From the NCBI GenBank assembly GCA_009840715.1, contig VXNE01000327.1, forward strand, positions 1 to 11,938: 11,938 nt of DNA, written 5' to 3'. The translations under genes were made by a program, and so were the position numbers. The notes below the pieces were generated by a model, which saw only the letters and a list, made by a program, of their open reading frames with translations, was not told the origin of the DNA and did not search any database. The DNA comes from Gammaproteobacteria bacterium (GTDB lineage Bacteria > Pseudomonadota > Gammaproteobacteria > Pseudomonadales > Azotimanducaceae). Shown here in pieces: positions 7,535-11,938 of this stretch; within the stretch, counting starts at the first letter, position 1, and the number at the start of each line of letters is the position of its first letter.

Positions 7535-7548
7535 CTCGCCATGGCGAG
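7535..7548. repeat. Perfect 14-bp palindrome
   Basis: CTCGCCATGGCGAG reads the same on both strands. It lies in the 217-bp gene-free stretch between the antitoxin start (7437) and the end of the first cupin (7655). It could be a protein-binding site or a small cruciform. No further support. Confidence 0.4.
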
Positions 7549-7601
7549 CGCCGATGGAGACGGCCGAACACCGCTGCGGGCTCCGGCCGGGCCCTCGGTG
7601 C

Positions 7602-7625
7602 GGTCCGCCCAATCCCTGGCGGACC
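7602..7625 (-). terminator. Hairpin downstream of the first cupin, possible terminator
   Basis: GGTCCGCC (7602-7609) and GGCGGACC (7618-7625) form a perfect 8-bp stem with an 8-nt loop, starting 29 bases past the minus-strand cupin stop at 7655. No T tract follows on either strand, so it is not a textbook intrinsic terminator. It may stabilise the mRNA 3' end or act with Rho. Confidence 0.35.
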
Positions 7626-7654
7626 ACCCAAGGGCAGTCAGCAGGCGACGGCGG

Positions 7655-8116
7655 TTATCCCGCGGCGTGCTGTGCCGCTGCCGGCGGTGCCGCGCCGGCC
7701 TGCAGGCGACGCAGTTCCTCCCAGCCGAAGTAGCCGGTGAAGTTGTCCTCGTCGAAGAAGATCACCGGACCGTCGGCGAGCATGAGGTAGTCGACGTCCT
7801 CGAGCGCCTCGGTCTTGTGGTGGATCATGCCGTTCGGCTCGAAGAGGAAGTCGCCGGCCTCGAGAACGTTGTCGCGCACCTGCAGCGTGCCGCTGATGAC
7901 GTACACGTACACCGCCCCGATGTGCTTGTGGGACGGGGCCGCGTAGCCCTTCTTCCAGCGGTAGATGCCGGCGTGGCGGCCGGTTTCGCCCTGCGACCAG
8001 AGCAGCCTCACCCAGGCCATGCCCGGCTCGGTTTCGAGCCAGTCGTCGTCCGAGGCTGCGACCACGGTGTCGCTGAGGTTCTCGTCAAACGGAGTGATGT
8101 CTTGCGGTAGTGGCAT
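7655..8116 (-). CDS. Single-domain cupin, copy A (153 aa)
   Basis: A small beta-barrel cupin related to the ChrR/acetylacetone-dioxygenase-like group. Motif 1 is SHKHIGAVYVYVISG with His63 and His65, and motif 2 is GDFLFEPNGMIHH with His99. The Glu usual in motif 1 is missing (Val/Tyr there), giving a three-His metal site like that of Dke1-type dioxygenases. The domain covers about residues 30-120 and the C-terminus is an Ala-rich tail. It differs from the neighbouring copy B at about 20 of 153 positions, mostly conservatively, except near residues 120-125 (IFFDEDN versus IGFDENG) and in the tail. The ATG at 8116 has an AGGAGG site 6-9 bp upstream and its own promoter. Likely role: metal-dependent oxidation or isomerisation of a small molecule in the cytoplasm. 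A regulatory cupin is the alternative. Confidence 0.85.
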   Translation of the reverse strand: MPLPQDITPFDENLSDTVVAASDDDWLETEPGMAWVRLLWSQGETGRHAGIYRWKKGYAAPSHKHIGAVYVYVISGTLQVRDNVLEAGDFLFEPNGMIHHKTEALEDVDYLMLADGPVIFFDEDNFTGYFGWEELRRLQAGAAPPAAAQHAAG

Positions 8117-8119
8117 TTG

Positions 8120-8155
8120 CCTCCTCCTGTCAGGCGTTGCCGCCCGATTGTAGCA
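8120..8155 (-). promoter_or_regulatory. Promoter (extended -10) and ribosome binding site of cupin A
   Basis: On the minus strand TGC-TACAAT (8155-8147) is an extended -10 element, 31 bp before the ATG. It is followed by the leader CGGCAACGCCTGACAGG and an AGGAGGAGG Shine-Dalgarno at 8120-8128. The same block, with TAGTAT as -10, stands before cupin B. The -10, leader and Shine-Dalgarno were thus duplicated with the gene and kept. No convincing -35 is seen. Confidence 0.6.
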
Positions 8156-8224
8156 CCGGGAAAGCGCCTGGAAGCGACGCCATGCCGCGGTACGCGCGGG
8201 CCTGCGCGGCGCCGGATGCCGCCG

Positions 8225-8686
8225 TTATCCCGCGGCGTCCCGGTCCACCGCCGGCGTGGCCGCCGCGGCCTGCATGCGCTTGAGTTCTTCCCAGCCGAAG
8301 TAGCCGGTAAAGCCGTTCTCGTCGAACCCGATCACCGGGCCGTCGGCGAGCATGAGGTAGTCGACGTCCTCGAGCGCCTCGGTCTTGTGGTGGATCATGC
8401 CGTTCGGCTCGAACAGGAAGTCGCCGGCCTCCAGCACGTTGTCCCGCACCTGCAGGCTGCCGCTGATGACGTAGACGTACACCGCCCCGATGTGCTTGTG
8501 GGACGCCGCCGCGTAGCCCTTCTTCCAGCGGTAGATGCCGGCGTGACGACCGGTCTCGCCCTGCGTCCAGAGCACCCTGATCCAGGCCTTGCCCGGATCG
8601 GTCTCGATCCAGTCGTCGTCGGAGGCCGCGACCACGGTGTCGGTCAGGTTCTCGTCGAACGGAGTGATGTCTTGAGGTAGTGGCAT
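8225..8686 (-). CDS. Single-domain cupin, copy B (153 aa), tandem paralogue of copy A
   Basis: It has the same length and layout as copy A, with the three-His site intact (His63, His65, His99) and motif 1 again without Glu. It lies upstream of copy A on the same strand, with 108 bp between the two. The duplication is fairly old or the copies are diverging, since changes lie both in third positions and in a few residues near the barrel mouth (119-125) that could alter the substrate. The Shine-Dalgarno AGGAGG (8695-8700) is 8 bp before the ATG at 8686. It is divergent from the MFS array, so shared regulation with transport is plausible. It could be a true paralogue with a new substrate or simply a dosage copy. 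Confidence 0.85.
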   Translation of the reverse strand: MPLPQDITPFDENLTDTVVAASDDDWIETDPGKAWIRVLWTQGETGRHAGIYRWKKGYAAASHKHIGAVYVYVISGSLQVRDNVLEAGDFLFEPNGMIHHKTEALEDVDYLMLADGPVIGFDENGFTGYFGWEELKRMQAAAATPAVDRDAAG

Positions 8687-8694
8687 GTCGCCGC

Positions 8695-8727
8695 CCTCCT
8701 GTCAGGCGTTGCCGACCGATACTAGCA
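8695..8727 (-). promoter_or_regulatory. Promoter (extended -10) and ribosome binding site of cupin B
   Basis: Minus-strand TGC-TAGTAT (8727-8719) is followed by the leader CGGCAACGCCTGACAGG and AGGAGG at 8700-8695. It is closely similar to the region before cupin A. No good -35 is apparent; the extended -10 may compensate. Confidence 0.55.
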
Positions 8728-8821
8728 CCGGCAACCCCCGCTCCGGACCGGCCATGCGGCGCCTGCATGGACCGGAGGCCGCCAGTCGCATACTCTCGCG
8801 GCGTCGTCTGGTCCATGGAAG

Positions 8822-8834
8822 GCGAGCACCCATT
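8822..8834 (+). promoter_or_regulatory. Conserved leader and proposed ATT start of MFS copy 1
   Basis: The block AAGGCGAGCACCC-ATT aligns with AAGGCGACCTGCCC-ATC in copy 3 and GGGAGCGACCGCCC-ATC in copy 2. Purine-rich Shine-Dalgarno-like bases lie 8-10 bp before the aligned Ile codon in each. Start assignment is an inference. Confidence 0.35.
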
Positions 8835-10136
8835 CCCGAAACCTCCCCCGGGAAGCGGATCGAGCTGAATCCGGCTCCCACGAGCGTGCGTGCGAAGCCG
8901 CGCACCGTGTTCGTGATGAGTTGCGTCCTGTTCGGTGTGCACTTCGCCGAGGCGCTCAGCGTGAACCTGCTGCCGCTGACGCTGTACCTGTTCACCGAGA
9001 ACGCGTTCTTCATCGGCGTGATCCTCGCCATCAACCCGGTCTTCGGGTTCATCGCGCAGCCCATCGTCGGCGTGCTGGCGGACCGCACCTGGACGAGGGT
9101 GGGGCGCCGCGCTTTCTACTTCATCATCGCGGCGCCGATCGTCGCGGCGACCGAGATCGCGATGCCCTTCGCGACGACGCTCTGGGTGGTGGTCGCGCTC
9201 ATCATCGTGATGCAGTTCTTCGTGGACGTCATCTTCGGCGCCTATCACCCGCTGCTCGCCGAGATGGTGCCGCCGTCCCAGCGGAACTTCGTCGCGGGCG
9301 TGAATCTGGTCGGGGCTCAGCTTGGCTGGATCGCGGTGCTCTTCATCGGCATGCCGCTCGTCACCTGGTACCGCGGGACCCACGGCGAAGAGCTCTATGG
9401 CCTGCCGCTGTACTTCATGGCGGCGGGGGTGATGCTGACATTCGTGATGCTCGCCGCCTTCGTGCTGAAGGAGAAACGGCTCGACCCCGTGAAGCCGCGC
9501 GCCCGCCTGACGCCGCGGCAGTACGTGCGCGACTTCGTGGACCATCCCATGCTGCTCAGGCTCGGCTTCGTCAACCTGCTGCGGTCACTGCAGCGCACGG
9601 CGATCGCGGGGTTCGTGGCGCTCTACGCGACCAAGATGCTGCTGTTCGAGGAGGCGGAGTTCGGCCAGTCCTGGGGATACATGCCGTTCATCGCGCTCGT
9701 CTTCGCCATGCCGGTCGCGTTCGCCATGAAGCGACTCAACCGCCAGCAGGCCATGATCCTCGCGTTCACCGTGATGCTGGTCTGCTCCGCCATCGGCTAC
9801 GTCGCGGATACGCCCTCGATGCTGCTGCTGGCGGCGCTCTGCTTCGGGCTCGCCGACGTGATGGCGGCGATGGCCCACAAGACGCTCTGCACGGACTACT
9901 TCCTGCAGGGGATGATCGGCCAGCAGTCCACGACAATGAACATCTTCTACGGCGTCGGGCGGACGGTCGGCCTCGTCCTGGTCGGGGCGAGCATCAACTA
10001 TGTGTTCGACAACGACTACTCGGTGATCTGGCCGATCGCGGCCGTCCTCGCGGTCATCGGCATCGTGGCGCTGTTCGGCGTGCGCGACGTGCGTCACGAG
10101 GAGCGCACGAGGGAGCGCGCTCCGGCCCGGGCGTAG
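8832..10136 (+). CDS. MFS transporter, SLC45/GPH-like, copy 1 (434 aa from the homologous start)
   Basis: Twelve hydrophobic segments are visible, six before and six after a basic central loop (KEKRLDPVKPRARLTPRQY). Between TM2 and TM3 is GVLADRTWTRVGRR at about 80-93, the MFS motif A in the form seen in sucrose/SLC45 and GPH sugar-cation symporters. It is therefore an inner-membrane importer, probably of a sugar or related compound; the substrate is unknown. The frame is open back to an ATG at 8685, with another ATG at 8754. That extension overlaps the divergent cupin promoter and has no counterpart in copies 2 and 3. Homology with them begins at the ATT at 8832, preceded by GGAAGGCGAG. Canonical alternatives are GTG 8886 or ATG 8916, just before TM1. 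The TAG at 10134 is 13 bp before the homologous start of copy 2, so the array is co-transcribed. Confidence 0.88.
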   Translation: MPETSPGKRIELNPAPTSVRAKPRTVFVMSCVLFGVHFAEALSVNLLPLTLYLFTENAFFIGVILAINPVFGFIAQPIVGVLADRTWTRVGRRAFYFIIAAPIVAATEIAMPFATTLWVVVALIIVMQFFVDVIFGAYHPLLAEMVPPSQRNFVAGVNLVGAQLGWIAVLFIGMPLVTWYRGTHGEELYGLPLYFMAAGVMLTFVMLAAFVLKEKRLDPVKPRARLTPRQYVRDFVDHPMLLRLGFVNLLRSLQRTAIAGFVALYATKMLLFEEAEFGQSWGYMPFIALVFAMPVAFAMKRLNRQQAMILAFTVMLVCSAIGYVADTPSMLLLAALCFGLADVMAAMAHKTLCTDYFLQGMIGQQSTTMNIFYGVGRTVGLVLVGASINYVFDNDYSVIWPIAAVLAVIGIVALFGVRDVRHEERTRERAPARA

Positions 10137-10149
10137 GGAGCGACCGCCC

Positions 10150-11454
10150 ATCTCCGATACCCCGGCAACGCAGCGGATCGAACTGCATCCGCCGCCCACG
10201 AGCGAGCGCGCGAGCCCGCGCACCGTCGCCGTCACGAGTTCGGTCCTGTTCGGCGTGCATTTCGTCGAGGCGGTCAGCGTGAACCTGTTGCCGCTCACGT
10301 TGTACCTGTTCACGCAGAACGCCTTCTTCATCGGGCTGATCCTCGCCATCAACCCCATCTTCGGCTTCATCGCGCAGCCGATCGTGGGGGTCCTGTCGGA
10401 CCGCACGTGGACGCGGGTCGGTCGCCGCGCCTTCTATTTCATCGTTGCGGCGCCGATCGTGGCGGTGACGGAGGTGGCCATGCCGTTCACGACGGCGCTC
10501 TGGCTGGTCGTCGTGCTCGTGGTCGTTATGCAGTTCTTCGCCGATGTGATCATCGGAGCCCATCACCCCCTGCTTGCCGAGATGGTGCCGCCGCCGCAGC
10601 GGACGTTCGTTGCGGGAGTGAACCTGGCCGCCGCCCAACTCGGCTGGATCGTGGTGCTGTTCGTCGGCATGCCTTGGGTGACGCGGTACCGCGAGGGTCA
10701 TGGCGACGAGCTTTACGGCCTGCCGCTCTACTTCCTGGCCGCCGGCGTGCTGCTGGTGTTCGTGATGCTCGTCGCGTTCCTGCTGAAAGAGAAGCGGCTC
10801 GACGCGCTCAAGCCGCGGGCGCGCCTGACGCCGGGGCAGTACATACGCGATTTCGTCGAGCACCCGATGCTGCTGCGGCTCGGCTTCGTCAACATGCTGC
10901 GCTCGCTGCAGCGCACGGCGATCGCGGGTTTCGTCGCGCTCTACGCCACGAAGATGCTGCTGTTCGAGGAGGCGGAATTCGGCCAGTCCTGGGGATACAT
11001 GCCCTTCATCGCGCTGGTCTTCGCCCTGCCGGTCTCGCTCGTCATGACGCGGCTCAACCGCCAGCGCACGCTCATCCTGTCGTTCGCCGTGATGATCGTC
11101 TGCTCGGCGATCGGTTACATCGCGGACACCCCCTCGATGCTGCTGGTGGCGGCGGTCTGCTTCGGGCTCGCCGACGTGCTGATGTACACCGGCCACGCCA
11201 CCCTCTGCACCGACTACTTCGTGCGGGGGATGATCGGCCAGCAGGCCACCACGATGAACATCTTCTACGGCGTGGGGCGTACGGTGGGGCTGGTCCTGGT
11301 CGGCGCGACCATCAACTACGTGTTCGACAACGACTACTCGGTGATCTGGCCGATCTCGGGCGTCCTGGCGGTCGTCGGGATCCTGGTGCTGCTCGGCGTG
11401 CGGGACGTCCGCCATGAGGACGCGAGGCGGGCTGGCGGCGCACCGGCGGGCTGA
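10150..11454 (+). CDS. MFS transporter, SLC45/GPH-like, copy 2 (434 aa from the homologous start)
   Basis: Twelve TM segments and motif A (GVLSDRTWTRVGRR) are present. It is about four-fifths identical to copy 1 by eye, over the full length without gaps. The first canonical start in frame is GTG 10255, but that would cut into TM1 (LFGVHFVEAV). The conserved pre-TM1 segment RIELHPPPTSERASPRTV lies upstream of it, and its differences from the paralogues are largely in third positions. Codons upstream of 10150 in this frame offer no ATG, GTG or TTG. I therefore place the start at ATC 10150, preceded by GGGAG, which gives exactly the length of copy 1. CTG 10183 is the alternative. Differences from copy 1 cluster in TM4, TM6 and TM8-10 (for example LMYTGHAT versus MAAMAHKT), which suggests a related but not identical substrate. 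Confidence 0.88.
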   Translation: MSDTPATQRIELHPPPTSERASPRTVAVTSSVLFGVHFVEAVSVNLLPLTLYLFTQNAFFIGLILAINPIFGFIAQPIVGVLSDRTWTRVGRRAFYFIVAAPIVAVTEVAMPFTTALWLVVVLVVVMQFFADVIIGAHHPLLAEMVPPPQRTFVAGVNLAAAQLGWIVVLFVGMPWVTRYREGHGDELYGLPLYFLAAGVLLVFVMLVAFLLKEKRLDALKPRARLTPGQYIRDFVEHPMLLRLGFVNMLRSLQRTAIAGFVALYATKMLLFEEAEFGQSWGYMPFIALVFALPVSLVMTRLNRQRTLILSFAVMIVCSAIGYIADTPSMLLVAAVCFGLADVLMYTGHATLCTDYFVRGMIGQQATTMNIFYGVGRTVGLVLVGATINYVFDNDYSVIWPISGVLAVVGILVLLGVRDVRHEDARRAGGAPAG

Positions 11455-11552
11455 GGCGTCACGGGCGCCGGCGACGGGCGTCGGCCGTGGAAGGAAGCGG
11501 TCCGCTCGCGTAGGCTTTCCCGGGCCAACGGTTCCTGCAAGGCGACCTGCCC

Positions 11553-11938
11553 ATCTCCGACACGGAAAGCCGGGAGCGGATCGAACTGGGTCCGCCTCCC
11601 ACGAGGGAGCGTGCGAGCCCGCGCACGGTCCTGCTCATGACCACCTTCTGGTTCGGCGTGCACTTCGCGGAGGCCGTCAGCGTGAACCTGCTGCCGCTGA
11701 CGCTCTACCTGTTCACGGAGAACGCCTTCTACATCGGGCTCATCCTGGCCATCAATCCGATGTTCGGATTCGTCGCCCAGCCCGTCGTCGGCGTCCTCTC
11801 GGACCGTACGTGGACCCGCGTCGGCCGGCGGGCGTTCTACCTCATCGTGGCCGCCCCCCAACAGGGGGGCCCCCGCGCTTGGGAGAAGGGAAGGGCAGGC
11901 GGTAATATAATAAAAGAAAGGACGCCGCGCGCAGAGAT
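11553..11938 (+). CDS. MFS transporter, copy 3, N-terminal part only (broken at about 11858)
   Basis: From ATC 11553 the frame reads ISDTESRERIELGPPPTRER and on into TM1-TM3 (FWFGVHFAEAVSVNLLPLTL, then GVLSDRTWTRVGRRAFYLIV). This matches copies 1 and 2 closely for about 102 codons. Past AAP, near 11858, similarity ends abruptly. The frame stays open to the window edge but encodes a low-complexity tail (AWEKGRAGGNIIKERTPRAE) that is not MFS-like. No ATG, GTG or TTG precedes the homologous N-terminus after the in-frame TAG at 11511; the first ATG is 11637, at the start of TM1. It sits 98 bp after copy 2. The rest of the gene is either missing from a mis-joined contig end or truly truncated; I favour the former. 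Confidence 0.75.
   Translation, partial: MSDTESRERIELGPPPTRERASPRTVLLMTTFWFGVHFAEAVSVNLLPLTLYLFTENAFYIGLILAINPMFGFVAQPVVGVLSDRTWTRVGRRAFYLIVAAPQQGGPRAWEKGRAGGNIIKERTPRAE
11853..11938. other. Anomalous contig end: GC hairpin followed by AT-rich low-complexity sequence
   Basis: GCCCCCC (11853-11859), loop AACA, and GGGGGGC (11864-11870) form a perfect 7-bp hairpin. The GGGGGGC then continues into CCCC. After that come purine-rich runs (GGGAGAAGGGAAGGG) and GGTAATATAATAAAAGAAAG, unlike anything else in this high-GC window. The break in MFS copy 3 falls exactly here. This looks like an assembly or read-end artefact. Confidence 0.6.

Noticed and set aside
8685..8831. N-terminal extension of MFS copy 1 from ATG 8685 or 8754
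   Set aside because: It overlaps the cupin B ribosome binding site and promoter (8685) or the sequence just upstream of that promoter (8754), lacks a Shine-Dalgarno, and has no counterpart in copies 2 and 3.
8816..8868. Short frame from ATG 8816 (MEGEHPFPKPPPGSGSS)
   Set aside because: Out of frame with the transporter and not conserved in the other two copies; probably chance.
8130..9545. 471-aa minus-strand frame through cupin B and MFS copy 1
   Set aside because: Composition is His/Arg/Asp-rich with no recognisable fold; it is antisense to twelve TM helices and out of frame with cupin B.
10054..11415. 453-aa minus-strand frame opposite MFS copy 2
   Set aside because: Its resemblance to the frame opposite copy 1 only mirrors the paralogy of the transporters; His/Asp/Glu-rich nonsense composition.
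11472..11483. CGAC-GGGC-GTCG stem after MFS copy 2 as terminator
   Set aside because: A 4-bp stem is expected by chance in sequence this GC-rich, and no T run follows.

Overview
The window is high-GC bacterial DNA with tightly packed genes and third-position GC so strong that long false frames run antisense to most real genes. The gene mix (Tat-exported sugar-acid-dehydratase-like protein, secreted proteins of the 'TADGHPDLSGV' type, tandem transporters, a VapBC pair) is typical of uncultured soil or marine lineages such as Acidobacteriota or some Proteobacteria. That placement is an inference and nothing here fixes it. No rRNA, tRNA, CRISPR array or insertion sequence was seen.

Layout. Bases 1-5051 (minus strand) form an operon-like run read right to left: a secreted protein of unknown function (5051-3924), an HSL-type alpha/beta hydrolase (3920-2877), an AddB-like PD-(D/E)XK nuclease (2842-173), and the first 58 codons of an AddA/UvrD-type helicase (176 to the window edge). 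Gaps are 3 bp, 34 bp and a 4-bp GTGA stop/start overlap. Bases 5149-6733 (plus) hold an 80-residue lipoprotein and a Tat-signal enolase-superfamily protein resembling L-rhamnonate dehydratase. The two have near-identical translation leaders. Bases 6749-7437 (minus) are a VapB/VapC toxin-antitoxin pair with a likely operator. Bases 7655-8686 (minus) are two tandem 153-aa single-domain cupins, about 87% identical, each with its own promoter and ribosome binding site. Bases 8832 to the end (plus) are a tandem array of at least three MFS transporters of the SLC45/GPH type. The first two are complete and the third is cut off.

How the parts may work together. The nuclease and helicase would process double-strand DNA ends. 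The secreted protein, hydrolase, enolase-like protein, cupins and transporters look like a small catabolic island in which compounds are handled in the periplasm, imported, and oxidised or hydrolysed inside. The substrate cannot be read from the sequence.

The most interesting signal is the start of the three transporters. Their protein homology runs upstream of any ATG, GTG or TTG in copies 2 and 3. It begins at an aligned ATT/ATC codon preceded by a conserved AAGGCGA-like block. From that codon copies 1 and 2 have exactly the same length (434 aa). This suggests a shared non-canonical start codon (ATC/ATT, or alternatively a conserved CTG 11 codons later). The last roughly 80 bases look foreign to the rest: copy 3 stops matching its paralogues inside a perfect GC hairpin and is followed by AT-rich, low-complexity sequence, most likely a contig-end artefact.
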